Origin: Stichopus chloronotus
Taxonomy: Eukaryota; Echinodermata; Holothuroidea; Aspidochirotida; Stichopodidae
NCBI GenBank assembly: GCA_021234535.1
Contig: CM037830.1
Span: forward strand, 8,187,252 to 8,251,251
Direction: 5' to 3'
Length of the DNA stretch: 64,000 nucleotides
Made by a program: the position numbers and the translations under genes. The notes under the pieces are model-generated. The model saw nothing but the letters and a program-made list of their open reading frames with translations, had not been told where the DNA came from and made no database searches. This document shows, one piece after another, positions 25,930 through 38,830 of the stretch (positions are counted from its first letter, which is position 1; each line of letters begins with the position of its first letter).

Positions 25930-28900
25930 AATTTATGTTGGGTGTACACAACTGGATAGACATTCTTTGCATCTACTGGTTTTTCGTGGATCAGGTACCT
26001 GTCTGAATGCTACACAGGCGCGAGAATTACCGCAGCATAGAACATAATATATCCTAAAAGGACTGTGAGGCAGATTTCTAGAATGACTTAGAAAGTAGAA
26101 ACTGAATAGTATTCTGTATGATAAACGGTTTACATATAAAAGTAAATGTATCTTTGGTCCGTAGAATGTGTTAAGAACACACAGCTATTTCATATTGTGC
26201 AGAAATTTCGGGTTACACTTATCTCTCAAATTTATCACGCACTTTTGTAAGACAAAAAAGGGCTGTTAGAATTATTTGTAAAGCTAAATATCTTTGATTT
26301 TACTGCTGAGTTATTTTTTTTATTTTTTTTAATTCACTGACATGTTAAGGGTTCTTAAAATGAAACCAAGTATCGTCTTCCCTATAGACCGACTTCAAAC
26401 CCGATATCAATGTCTTGTTCATAACTCATGATATTGCTGTTTGAAGAGAGACTCGCTAGTCAAGATCAAGTTGCCTCAAGATTACCAAATGCCATGTAAC
26501 GCCGCCACCTTGCTGCAACAAGTATTTGCTGTCCTCAGAGACTGAACATTTTGAAAGTTTGAACACAGTGAAGAATTTAGTTTGGGTTAATTGCAGATTT
26601 TATCTCAAATTGTTTTGGAAAGTTAAGTACCATCTCTTGAACTATCGTAATGTTTAATATATTTTTTATTGTAATGATAGTCAAGATAAAGAATTGCGAA
26701 GGATATTTAAGGGGTCGTGTCTAGTGTATCACATAATGGGTTTCCAATAATGCAGTCAACTATTTTGAAATAGATATTTCTTTAAAAGTGAGTGACTAAT
26801 AATAATATTTTACTCGTGTAGGCGCTAGCTTATAAATGCTCATAAGGGTACTCTGGGTACCTGAATTTAGGCGTTCGACTCATCTACACGTTTCAAATGT
26901 CTAAACTTCCCGAGCACCTTATTCGTTTTTCCGCGTTTTTTTTTTGTCTAACCTATGATGCTGATGTACAAGACAAGATAAATAATGGATTGGCTCACCT
27001 ACCTTGCCATTCTAGACTATAACCTTAATTTAAGTGGTATACATCCTTTAATTGTGGACTTCTTGAACCTTTTGAAGCAGCCCAAAATAAAGTGAAGAAC
27101 AATAGCCCTGTAGCAACCCTCCACCTCCCCCACCACAACCATTATGTATGCAATTTATTTATTTATTTTTTTGTAATACAAAAATAGTAAATTTAAATGA
27201 TGACAAATGTTGCACCAGATTGCATATGAGGGTACTAAGGGTAACTTAATATTCAAAATTTATTTCAAACATTATAGCCCTCCCCCAGGTCGACGGTCAC
27301 GCTCTGCAGTTACCCCCTTCCCGGACAAAAATAGCAACATGGGATAGCGAGCAAAAAAAAGAAAAGCATATGTTCTTTTCACCTTTTCTCCACTCGTTAA
27401 AAGAAATTTTAAGGGCTTAAACCAATTACCGGGCATCTTAATTTACACTTACACTATTTTGCTATACCAAATTTAAGTTGTCTCTACAAAAAAAATGTAT
27501 GCAATGTTAGCAAAATAATTCTCACAATCACAATTTTCAAGGAACTACACTTCACACAACTCTCACCGTTCACACCTATGCTTGATGAATTTAAAGGAAG
27601 GCTGTAACGATCGATATTCCCAGCGTTACATACGTACACGTAGATCAGATTCGACCAACCCCAAAACTTTGGGATTACGACCTCAACATTTTCGAAACAA
27701 AGCTCTCAAAATGTGAGCTCATGATTTTCAGAACGAAGAGCGAGAGATTCGGAACTGTCCGCGGGGCCGTATAGTGTCACTGTCTTTAATTAAATGAAAA
27801 AATAGTCCACTGAGCGTACGTTAGAGATACAGAAGGGGCAAAAATGAAATGTGCCAGCATTATCCCTGGGGTACTCCTGTGTTCCAATTTATAACATCAC
27901 ATTTTACATTTCCGTCGACCAATACAAATAAAATTGCGAGCAGTTTGTAAGGAGGGTAAACCATGACCCGACGTACCAGCGCCTTTAGAACTGTATTTTC
28001 TATGAAGCCCTTGAATAGAGTTTAATGGGGAAGAGAAACAAAACAAAACAAAACATTACAAGGACAGATGTGTTACCAGATCTCGACCCTTCTTCGAGGA
28101 TCGAGGTCAGAACAGAGATCTTTACTACCATCTTTTCTGCAAGAAACTTGGAGATCATCTATATAAGATCATGGCGGTAAGGTTTTAAAATATATAGTTT
28201 AAAATGAGTGGCTCACATGATTTTATGTTACAAAGTGGTAATCAATCTCACGTATGACAGTTTCTTTCAATCAAAATTCTAGGAGCTGTCACATGCCGTC
28301 CCTGTCCAATAGAATTGCGAGAACTTTGACAGATGCCGATTTCACCTGACTTTTGTCGATTTCGTGTAAAGATATGGCAATTTCCTCTAATCAGACTGCG
28401 AGAAACTGACCTATGGCGATTTCATTCCACATACTGCATGTCAATTTCTAGACTTACGGAACGCTAGGCGCACCATAGACGTGAAGTTTAGCAATCCAAG
28501 GTCAGACTTAACTCGTTCGAGAACGATCTAGACGAAACCATGGTTGTACAAGCGACCAACCTTTAACACAGGCAACATCCTCTACACTGTTGTCTTTCCC
28601 TATATTTGAGTCATGTCTACACAATTGTTGGGCATATGCGTCAGTCAGTTGAGAAATTTTTTTGATGCTGCATTATCGCTCATCAGAACTCCCACCCCCC
28701 CCCCCCTTCCCCTTAGTATGAAAAGATTAAATCACTGTCAAAGCTGTGTCCGTCATTCAACAGGTTGACTTACCGATAAATTTGTGCTGAGAGTGTCCCA
28801 AATTTCTTTTTTTTGAACCATCCATACCTTGCAATACATGTGATTACACACAACACGTTCTCACACGATTTGTCGGACTTAATCTTGTCTCATGACTGGA

Positions 28901-30439
28901 GACTTGACTGCTGCCAAGGGGAGTTTAAAGTATACGAACAATTAGTGTTTCTTCCCAAGAATAGGGAGTGGCATGTGTTCATTTTCTACTGTGGGGAAAA
29001 ATTCACAAACATGTGCCTTTGTGATTTGAGGCACCCTATACCAAACTGCTACTTCATGCATTTCGTTCTTATCTTACTCGTTACCCATTTTTGAGACGGG
29101 CAATAAAATGCGGGCTTGCAACACCTGCCACAAGTCACGAAAGTTCAAGGTAGCAATGCAGTTCCTTCATTCAAAACGTTGACCCCCCCCCCCCCAGCAC
29201 AATAAAAAATCAGGGAACCCCCAGGTATGTTGTTATTCTAATTTCCCATATATGTGAAGCTATGTTATCACGAAAAGGAGGGGGGGGGGGGAGTTATCTT
29301 TGTTAGTATTTCGCAAGAACCTATCCCCTAACCCTAACCGTCAATTGACATAATTACGATCGCTGATTGGCTCAAATCTAGTTCGCGCCAATGATACCTT
29401 TTACTCACACGACTTCTTGCAGGCCAATAAACACAACGTACGTATTGTTTTTAATCGGCTATCAAAGGCAGCAAGTGTGAAACGAACCAGGCTAGCTGAT
29501 GGAATTTTTCACTATATAGTCACGTGTATTTCCAGGTAGTGACAAATATTTTCACTTTCGTAAGTATTGTAATGTTTCTCTCTGATATATTGCCGTATAC
29601 TAAAATGCACATAGACGTATGAAACCACATCGGTAGAGACCAGCACGGTAGGAGTGTATGATGTACCATAAATGTATTGACAGATTGGGTGATAATATGA
29701 GCCTACCGGACATTTAATTCAATTGCAGTTGGTGATTATTATCAGTGGCGATCCAAGAGGTGGTGCCGTGTTGTATACGTGCACCCCGAAAATTTCCAAA
29801 ATTGATCAATTTGTGCCTTTGATATTTTATCACAGAAATCTCACTGTTGCTTTTCTCGTCACGGTTTTGGTAGATACTGAGAATAACATTCTTGTGTAAA
29901 TTCTTCAGATGGAATACAATCTCCCACAATGAATCTATTGCACCCCCCCCCCCACAGAAGTCCTGGGTCAGCCGTGATTGGTAGGCTATTCAGAATGCGA
30001 AGAATGGGTCCAAGCTACTTCCACCTCGCTCGTCCGTCCTACTCCAAAACTTACTAGCCCGGCCATGCTTCTGTACCCGTGAGAAGCATCGTAACTATAG
30101 CTACGCACACGGTCTTACTGTACATAATGTGCAGGGAAGAACCCTCCAAAATTGCATTTTGATATTTTAAATATTTGAAACCCATAAATTGTACATTGTT
30201 AATAGAGGTCAGAAGAAACGATACATCGGTTTCTCTGTAAATAAGGACAACTAAACAAGAAAGGCACAAAATATGTCAAAATCAGCGCATCTGGAACTTT
30301 GTGACCCCTAGCCCTTAAGGTGATGAGGCAATTTTTATACCAATCATTTTTCACTCCAACGAAATACCTGAGCATGCGATGAATGCAATTGTGAATACGC
30401 CCTCTACTATATAAGGCACATTGAGCTCGGCCGTGTATT

Positions 30440-30850
30440 CCGAAGGGACATTTAAAAACATGCAAACGCGTGGATGCTTTTGGTTGTTATTCCGAAAGGC
30501 TGCTTCGAATCGAACATATAAGGGTCTTTGTTCTTTATAAGAGTCATTGTTCCGAAGGGTCGAATTGACAAGATGTTCACATTACTGTAGTTCAAATACG
30601 TGTCCTGCAGGTTAACCCTTTGGAATAACGTCCCCAACGACTGATTCGGAAAAAAGACTTTGGGAATAATGACCCTTATGTTTTATTCGGACCACAACGA
30701 CTCTTCGGAGAAATAACCCTTCGGACTGATGATCCTTCGGACAAAAATTGGCCTTATATGTTGGAGTTGCAAAACGACCGCAAGGAAAAACAACCCTTCG
30801 AATTAGTGGCCCTTCACAAAAATGACCCTTGATCCAAAATAGTTACCCGA
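30440..30850. repeat. Degenerate CCGAAGGG array with an orientation switch
   Basis: The left part (30440-30620) has 'ttccgaaggg', 'ttccgaaagg', 'agggtctttgtt', 'gttccgaagggtc'. The right part (30620-30850) has the reverse complement: 'aaccctttggaat', 'gacccttatg', 'aacccttcggac', 'gatccttcgg', 'aacccttcgaa'. Spacing is about 16-30 bp and irregular. Confidence 0.7.
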
Positions 30851-30904
30851 CAAATGGACCAGGATCGCACTCCCTGTAAGTCATAATGTTTTAAGGATTA
30901 TGAA

Positions 30905-30995
30905 GCTAATGCTGACAGTCATTGGTGAGATTGAATGGTTCAACAATATTTGAAGAAACTTTCGTTGTGTGCCAGGATCGTGTATTTTAAAGGTA
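30905..30995 (-). mobile_element. Fragment resembling the TTAA MITE family 'AGGGAAATAGGGCG'
   Basis: Shares 'gagattgaatggttcaacaat' (split by mismatches) and the 'gtgtattttaaag' terminus with the right half of the copy at 47493-47844. The left part is missing. Confidence 0.5.
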
Positions 30996-31368
30996 AATCT
31001 TTAAGATCGCCTGTAAGGAATTACTTTTCTTTGAACACTATATTGCCCTAAGAACAATATGGCAACATACCAAATGAAGTAATTAGCCTTTTTTGTGGGA
31101 CACTTTTTTGTCATTTTGTAAGGTATTATTTAGGGCCCTGCTTCCGTTTGCAAAGGAGTTGAACTCTTTATCGAACAGCCAGGTTGAACACCAGAGTACA
31201 TTGTGTGATAGATCTAGACTATCAATTAATGTCCGATAAAAATCAAAAAGTTAACAAACAGTCTTTTGTTTTGACACGCAATTTAGGGAAAATACCAACA
31301 ACTATGACGTAAGCCCGTCATGAGCCCGAAGGACTGACTCCTTGTAAACCGAGGTAGTAGAATTGAGA

Positions 31369-32090
31369 GTTGCCATAGAAACAGTGCCATTCATGTTCAG
31401 AACGATTGCCAACCCAGGATTGTGAGAGAAGCCATACACCGTAGTACGAAATCTGAAAAAAAAAAAGCAGAAATAACGATTTGACGAAATCCCCGATGAC
31501 AAATGTCGAAAATGATGACTTTCATTTTTGTCAGTGCTTATGAAGTTGCCATAGCAACATGACATTGTTTTTTCTCACTAAACACCACTTCATTGTAATT
31601 CACGACAATGAAAAAAAAAAATCGAAAGCCTACGGCAGCAGAGATTCCCAGCAATGTCTGTTATTTCACTTAACATATTGTCTACGTAAAAACAGTCAGA
31701 GAATGTAATTTGCAACGATAACTCTTCTGAATTTTACAGGTGTTTACTTGTAAAATTCCAATAAGGTGACATTCTGTATCTCTCTTTCCTATGTGCCGGC
31801 ATCTTTGAACGTTTTCGAAGGTATCCTCATGGTTGGGACGACAGTGGTCTCGTGGTATAGAGTGACGCCTATACTTTCCTGAGGACTTTACGGAAATTCA
31901 GATTGATTTTAAAGAAAAACAATGATTCTCCGGGTTGGCTTCAATGCCACAATGCCGATGACGATTTCGGGAAATCCGCGATGACGAATAGTGATAATCA
32001 GGTGACTTTCAATCAGTTTTTCAATGCGAATGAAGTTGCCATAGCAACATGACATTTGCCCACTAAACCCCACTTCTCTGTCCTTTTTAC
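31369..32090. repeat. Repeat segments carrying perfect X-box palindromes
   Basis: Two related blocks of about 130 bp (31480-31610 and 31960-32090) share 'tgaagttgccatagcaaca', 'actaaac(a/c)ccacttc' and 'atccccgatgac/atccgcgatgac'. Each carries GTTGCCATAGCAAC (31545-31558; 32035-32048). A one-base variant GTTGCCATAGAAAC is at 31369-31382. The motif fits the RFX-factor X-box consensus. Likely transposon-derived. Confidence 0.75.
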
Positions 32091-33932
32091 AGTCGCATAT
32101 ATTATTTAGTAGTGGATACGATCTAAAATTTGTGACCATTTCCATAGCACTATCAATACGAATATTTTTGCAATTTGTTGGTCAGATCCTCTTTAAGAAT
32201 ATCAGTACCGAATTTCACTCCAGTCATACATTTTGGAGAAAACACTCCTCTATATGCAATCCATTCAGAGCGAACTTCAGCGCACACACATAAAAGTACA
32301 AGACACCGACACACATGCACACATACACGAACGCGCGCACACACACAAATACAACGTTACATGATAAATCTACCGTTTTGCTTTCCTCCGCCTTTTTTTT
32401 TTATTGACATTCTTTCAAGGAATCAAGTATACTGAAAGTAGAATAAAAGAAAAAATGTGTTTCATGGTGAACTAATATTTTGTTATTCTGTGTTCTTTAC
32501 CGTGAAAGTCTATAGCACTTGAGCAGCGCCCCGATCTTCACCAAAACGGGAGGGCAGAGAACACAACCATTGCCCAACAACGCTATCCAGGCGCAGAAAC
32601 AGACTTTAAAACTTGAAGTAAACTAAGTGAAATTGAGGGTGAGGCTTTGAGAAAACTGCGGGAAGACCCTCTAAGCGCCACCCTCGGTTAAACAGAAGCG
32701 TACCAGAAAAATCTTTTGATAACAGTACTATTACCCCAAGATCCACCGGAAATAGCCGTTCCCAGCTCCCGAAAGTTACCTCCTTGAAACTCATGCTGTT
32801 GGTGTTTGCTTGGATGGAAAACTGTTGTCTTTAATGTTATTGGACGTTAACTATATAGTTTTCATTCAAAACTGTAGAGCTCATTGAAAGCTGAACCAAT
32901 TGGCTTAATTTTTTGATGAGATTATTGTCTTAATACAGCAGTGAAATGAACAGTTTCATTTTTGCAGGGTAACCTACTTTCTCGGAGTGACCTTCGAATG
33001 AAAAAGCTCATGTGCACTGGTTGTTAGGATGCGTATTCATGTTGCTACCTCTTTGACATCATACCATTGAAATACTCTTGTAATAACACTAACTCTAGCT
33101 CTGGGGTGGCTTATTCAGTAGCATACGGGGGCCAATAAAGGGAGCGGAGAGGGGGGGGGGGTGTGTGGACAACTCGCCCACCTGAAATTAAAAATTCAGA
33201 AAATTCGAGAAATTTGTGGAAGTAAGATGTTCTTTCACTTTCCTGGATTTTTTTATAGGATAAGAAATCGTGAGATATTTCCACCAATTATTCGCATTTT
33301 AATGCAATATATTTCTTGTGCCACTGCGGCATAAATCATTCCTGCTTCGTACTCCACAGAAATTGCCCCCTTTATGTCTTTGAGTTTCGCAGTGTTTGAC
33401 CGATTATTGGTGTGGCGACAAATTACTTACAGTGTGCTTAGACAGCCTGCTTAACTTAAAATACTATTGGACCAGGATCTTTTTGACATTGATTTGTGGT
33501 GAAAGAATTGGCAAAATACCAACATTTACAAATTGCGCTATTTAACCATATTGTCATTCTGAATAAGACATACTCAGGTGAGGTCTCAAAATAAATATTT
33601 TAGTCATTACTTGAAAAATAAGAATTTCTAGAGATATATTTAGTGCAAATGTAGCATCAAATATAGTACCATTTGCATGTAATCCACCCGACAAAATGAA
33701 AAAAAAATTCCAAGTTGAGAGGGATGGGCTGGCTATGGGCCTTCCATGTGGTGGGGTGCGTCTTTTTTTCAAAGATGTGGACCTTTTTCCAAATACGGAA
33801 GGGGCTGGCGCGTGTCGTAAGTATGCAGTTGCTAGGGACAATTTTGAAATCTGCAGATTTACCGCAATCTGGAGCATTTTAGAGGACTACAAAAGACGTT
33901 CTGTCGTAGACAATTTACATAAATAGTAGACA

Positions 33933-34500
33933 CAGGGGCGTAGCCAGGCATATGCCAAGGGGGGGGGGGTGGGGGTGCGAACTCGTGAAGACTATCTAAG
34001 CGGAGCGCAAGAGAAAATTTTGAGTTCTGCAAATCCCCAGATGGCCGGAAATCGCCCTTCCCAAGTCTTTTCATTTGCATGAACCCAGCCTTGAAACATA
34101 AATCTCATGTCTACAATTTCAAAATTACTGAGAAAACAATCACCCTGTAAAAAATGATGCAATGCCGAGATAAGCATTCAAAGAAACGTTCGGCTCTACA
34201 AACCACTCAGATAGTAGAAAACGGCTCTTCCTGGGTGTTTTACATGCAAACATTCATGCTCCCAACCCTGCATTCCATCCCTACCTTGGTAGGCCTGCCG
34301 CATAAATTGAGAGAATTACTATTAAGCGATATCGTGGGGAAAAAAAAAGCGAAAATGCGATCAAGCAGGGTCGCCCTATTCGCCATCTTTTCCCTGGCTA
34401 TGCCTTTACTCCTGGGTATATTTCTGGCGAAGTTCTAAAAAAATACCACAATATGGCCAAGGGGGTCTCCTCTTTCGCCCCCTCCTTGGCTACGCGCCTG
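33933..34500. mobile_element. hAT-like MITE with intact 8-bp target site duplication
   Basis: Left end CAGGGGCGTAGCCAGG at 33933; right end is its imperfect inverse (CCTTGGCTACGCGCCTG) ending at 34500. Flanked by AGTAGACA at 33925-33932 and again at 34501-34508. An 8-bp TSD with CAGGGGCG-type termini is the hAT signature. 568 bp, no transposase, so non-autonomous. Confidence 0.88.
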
Positions 34501-34787
34501 AGTAGACACTCTTTGGTAGTAGTGGCGGTTTGAACAGGGCTTAAAATGCACCGACTGCACCCGACTACAATTGAACATATTAAATCGGACCCGGCGACGG
34601 CTCACGATACAACTGAACTCTAGTCGTGGAACCGGTCACACCTCCACGACCACAGCAGACGCGGTGGGTGGTCGCCGTCGTGTCGCAGGTTGTCGTAACA
34701 GTGTGTCCCGGGCTTTGTATTGTATCTTGTTCAATGATATCCACGGCCACAATGACATAACCATGCATTTTCCGTTTTTGAGCTTAT

Positions 34788-34830
34788 TATCTCATCACCC
34801 TTCATAGTGTATGTATGTGGTGATGAGATA
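34788..34830. repeat. Perfect 12-bp inverted repeat (hairpin)
   Basis: TATCTCATCACC at 34788-34799 pairs with GGTGATGAGATA at 34819-34830 around a 19-base loop. Could be a MITE remnant or chance. Confidence 0.6.
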
Positions 34831-35935
34831 TTGTGGTCCGTTTGGGCCTGTATACATTTTATGACATAAGTGGAAAGGTTTTATCTTCCTGCTAAAAGTG
34901 AACGGAAATTCGGCCTCAGTATGTCAAGATAAAAATATTTCATAGCTGACCCTTCAAACACAGGGCTGGAAAAATGGACCTCCATCAGGTTGGGGTGGGT
35001 CGTTCGAACGTTTCGACCCCCCCCCCCCCGGGCTACGGGCCTGCATGGGCTGGCTACGGGCCTGAATAACATAATAAGTTGTAGGAACGACAAAATAATT
35101 CGTAGCAAAGACATAATAACAAAAGTTACTTGCAGGAACAACTGGTACCCTCCTCCCATGTTTACAACTACATATGGGCAACATCCTGTCGCTCCAGCTC
35201 TTTTCGCGTTCCATATTTTTTCCGGAAGAAAAGGCAAAATAGTTTACAGAAGCCAAAACAAGCACAACGTGTGACGGTACGGTGTACGCGGGTGGCCGGT
35301 TTTACAGTATAGTAGCACAAGCAAGATAAACGGTATGTCGACTGTAAGTGTAACAGCGGTACCTTGTGCTTGTTCCTGTGAAAGGATAAAAGTCTTTTAA
35401 TTCCTGTACAGCTTTCTAGGATTTTACGTCATATCCCCAGTTTTTATCAACATAAACCTCCGTTGAGTGAACGTTGGATATTTCGCTCTTAAGTTCAAAT
35501 GAATGATGTTGTGAACTAAGTGTAAGACTTACCGGGAGTTCGATAGGGTTCGTCAACCAGTGTTACACTGTAAGTAAGTTAGTCCAGCCTGAAGTATGGC
35601 TCCGAATACGAGTACGAATGTGCTATGATTATGAATGATGGAAGTATGGTTTGGAAGTTTTGAGTGTTAGGCCTAACTACGTATTGGCTTGACCTATGTT
35701 GCTGCCGGTTACCTTTTGGCCTCATTTACTACACCAGGAATGTTACCGTACCATATACAAGTGTTACAGTACATTACACTTACAGTTCGTAGTAGCTCAA
35801 AGTTTGACTTGCTCATGCAAAGCACTTCATTTCATGGAGCCTACTGCTACTTTTTGAATCACAATGTAGGACCCTTGTAGGCCTATTGTATTGTACAGAT
35901 TTTGTACAGTAGTGATTTGTGATTTGCAGTATAGC

Positions 35936-36174
35936 ACTGTGTTTGTGCTGAGGTGCGAGATTGCATGAATTCTGCATTTGTATCCTGAATCCCGCACAAA
36001 TATAAATCTTACATGAGAAAATCCCCCACATTTTTCACAGCCGAGGTTGTAGCTACACAAAATAAATTGCAATGGAATCTTTTTACCAAGTTACAACTCT
36101 CTCTTTGATTTAAAAATCCCTCCAGACCTATAGACGGATTTTCCTCCCATGTTCAATTCCTTAGTGCCAACAGT
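35936..36174. mobile_element. CAGTG-ended interspersed repeat, copy 1
   Basis: Left edge 'cactgtgtttgtgctgagg' and right edge 'ccttagtgccaacagt' are imperfect inverses. The interior aligns with 36562-36829 and 42889-43191 ('gaggttgtagctaca', 'aataaattgcaa', 'tttaccaa'). Confidence 0.7.
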
Positions 36175-36561
36175 ACAGTATAAAAGTTAGACTAGTAAAT
36201 ACTAATCTTTTTCCATACTTCCTCTTCCCTGAAACACTGACGAAGAATAGAGATAGATGATCATTGCGATTGTCAGTGCAACTCACATTTCATCTTTAAC
36301 TAGGTAAAAGTAACCAACAAGCTGTTACATGATGTAGCATATTGTGTTTAAGTAATTGAGAGAAGAGACAATCAGAAACTACAGATAGAACGGTTGAATT
36401 CAATTGGTTTCTGTAAAGACAGATGCAGTACTGTACATGCCAGTGCTATTTGATACAATTTATGAATAAAGAGTAATGTATCTGTTTTTCCCTGAGATTT
36501 ATGTACAATCGTTGTAGGGTACCCATATGTGTACACAGTTTCTATCGGGGGGTTTGCCCTG

Positions 36562-36829
36562 AGCTGTGTTCGTACTAAGGCGCGGGATTGAGTGGATCCC
36601 GCATTCGTCCCCTAAATCTTGCAGTTGCACAAATGTAAAACTTGTGTGGGAAAATCCAGCACACTTTGCCCACAGCTGAGGTTGCAGCCATAATCAAATA
36701 CACACAATAAATTGCAATAGAACCTTTACCAAATGCCATCTCCCTCCTTGATTTTGAAAATCCCGCCCCCAAAACTTTTTTGTAGAGAGTGATTTCCCTC
36801 CCATGTTCTGTACCTTAGCACAACCACTG
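36562..36829. mobile_element. CAGTG-ended interspersed repeat, copy 2
   Basis: Edges 'gctgtgttcgtactaagg' and 'ccttagcacaaccactg' are imperfect inverses. Interior shared with the other two copies. No coding capacity. Confidence 0.7.
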
Positions 36830-37924
36830 TTCCTATGAGAAACTTTTTGAAAAGTAGCTCATATAATACACTTTTGTCCCCGTCAACAGGGCTCGATGAT
36901 TGTCCAATTATCAGAGACAACCAAAGTTCTGTATGGACAACCAAAAGTAAATAGTTGGTAATTTTTGTCAGTAAGAAAAGCAGCTGTTTTTCAGACTATG
37001 TTGTTTTCTGATCTACTCATATTTTGGACAACCAAATTTCCTTGCTACAACTACAGATAGCGATAAGATTTATCTGAAAATCATGGCCTGCTTCAAGCAT
37101 TAAAGTACACATGTACAGTATCATGTATTGTAGTAATTTATAACCCCTATTTGTCCTCCACACTAAAGTCATTTAACTGGTATATTGACAAGAAAACAAA
37201 GATCAGTCAGCATAGTTAACAAGTTTTCAGTTTGAAAATGAGAATACATTAGCGTGAAAAATACGTCAGTTCAGAACAGTTGTACACTACAGTGAGGTTC
37301 CATTGTTGCTACAGTATCCACGCAAATTGTTTTTCTGCTGTAAGAACATAGTTTGCAATTAAATATCACAAAAAAGTTAACAATTGTACATCATCAAAAT
37401 TATATTCTTTAAAAATTGAAGAATGATCAGACTGATAGCTGTGCAATAGCTTGCAGACATTTGATGCAGGCCATATGCAGTCTTGATGCCATCTTAGCAA
37501 GTTTAATCTGTAATTGACATTGAAATTGTCAGTTGAAAATTAATGTCACCTACAATGAACAGTGTAATTGTTTGTACAGCTACAGTATTTATGTCTGATG
37601 ATCCTGAAGCAATTTAAAAAAGTTTGTGCAGTACAGTTAAAAATGTACAGTACCCTATCAGTTCACGGGTACACAATCTCAAGCAGTTTTTGAGACATTT
37701 GTGTGCGAAGGGTGGAGACAATTATACGGTATTTTGAAATTTCGTATGGACAATTAACCATGGAAAACAAGATAGCAAGATTGTGACTTTCCATGACAAA
37801 GATCAATGCACTTATTGATTGTGCAGCTGTAACGTGGACAAAAATTTTCATTGGCGTTATATTTCATGTACTCTTTTTTCTCTCTCTCTTTGTGATTTTT
37901 TTTTTTTTTGAAAGTTTTTAAGTG

Positions 37925-38492
37925 TTAAAGGTCTGGTGACATGAAAATGACATTTTGAGGTACTGGGTGCATTAGGCATTCAAAATGTTGAAAATAGCCT
38001 CAAATTGCGTCAAAATCCGTCAAAAATTGACAAATTTACAGGCAAATTAGTGTCTCACAGCTGTGTCATGAATAAACATTGCATAATATGCAAATTTGTG
38101 ATGTCACGGGAGGGACTCCTAGGATTTGTCTTATGTCAATCCTTTGTTTATGTAACCTTTATTTCAAGGTCATTTGATAATTGTTTATGCTCAGAGGGTT
38201 TTATTTTGGAAACATGTATTTTCTCCTTCAAAAATATCGATATCAATTACCAATGTGAAACTCAACAATTAAGTAATTAAGAGGCAAAATATGTAGGGTT
38301 AACAAAAGAAAAACTGACACTGTGCAGCACTCCACGTCATCTGTTTTGCATTTTCTTCAAACTTTGAAAAGTCATATCTCAAAAACGGTAATAGATACAA
38401 ACAAAATTCCAACGGATTTTCACTCAGGGTTTTACTTTGTAATGTTTTCATGAAGGGAGCTCTTTTCTGGAAGCATGTCACCCGACCTTTAA
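37925..38492 (+). mobile_element. TTAA-flanked MITE, family 'AGGTCTGGTGACATG', intact copy
   Basis: TTAA at 37925-37928 and 38489-38492; inverted termini AGGTCTGGTGACATG and CATGTCACCCGACCT just inside. 568 bp. TTAA duplication is the hallmark of piggyBac-type insertion. Further copies at 40083-40613 and 18680-19095 are inverted relative to this one. Confidence 0.85.
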
Positions 38493-38582
38493 ATGTAAAA
38501 TCAGGTTTTGGAGCCCCCTGAGGTATTTTCCTTTCATAGACTTACATTTGTATCTTTCTCTCCATAAAATTTTCCTACAGTG

Positions 38583-38830
38583 TTAAAGGGAAATAGGGTG
38601 TTTAAAATGCACCTGTATGGCATACATAGAAAATGGCTTTTAATCATTGCAATTAACTACTCAGTCTCACGAAGAAACATCTGCAAAAGCTTCATCTCCT
38701 CAAAACCTAATGCATTAGAGATGAGTTACAAAAGATGCATCATTTAAATCTGTGGAAGTTTAGGTTAACAAATTATTCTTGAGCAACATATACAGTATTT
38801 ATATCTGTGAGAAACTAATTACTTGGAAAG
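38583..38830 (-). mobile_element. TTAA MITE family 'AGGGAAATAGGGCG', truncated copy
   Basis: Begins TTAAAGGGAAATAGGGTGTTT. The interior ('gaagaaacatctgcaaaagcttcat', in short matching blocks) is the reverse complement of the 47493-47844 copy. The far terminus is not visible. Confidence 0.65.

Noticed and set aside
29326..29339. Telomere-like ccctaaccctaacc
   Set aside because: Only two units, so not an interstitial telomere array.
31840..31885. tRNA A-box-like 'tggtctcgtggtatagagtg'
   Set aside because: No B-box or cloverleaf follows at the right distance.
34881..35274. Overlapping frames on both strands around a C-run
   Set aside because: They depend on the poly-C/poly-G run near 35017 and on transposon-like sequence.
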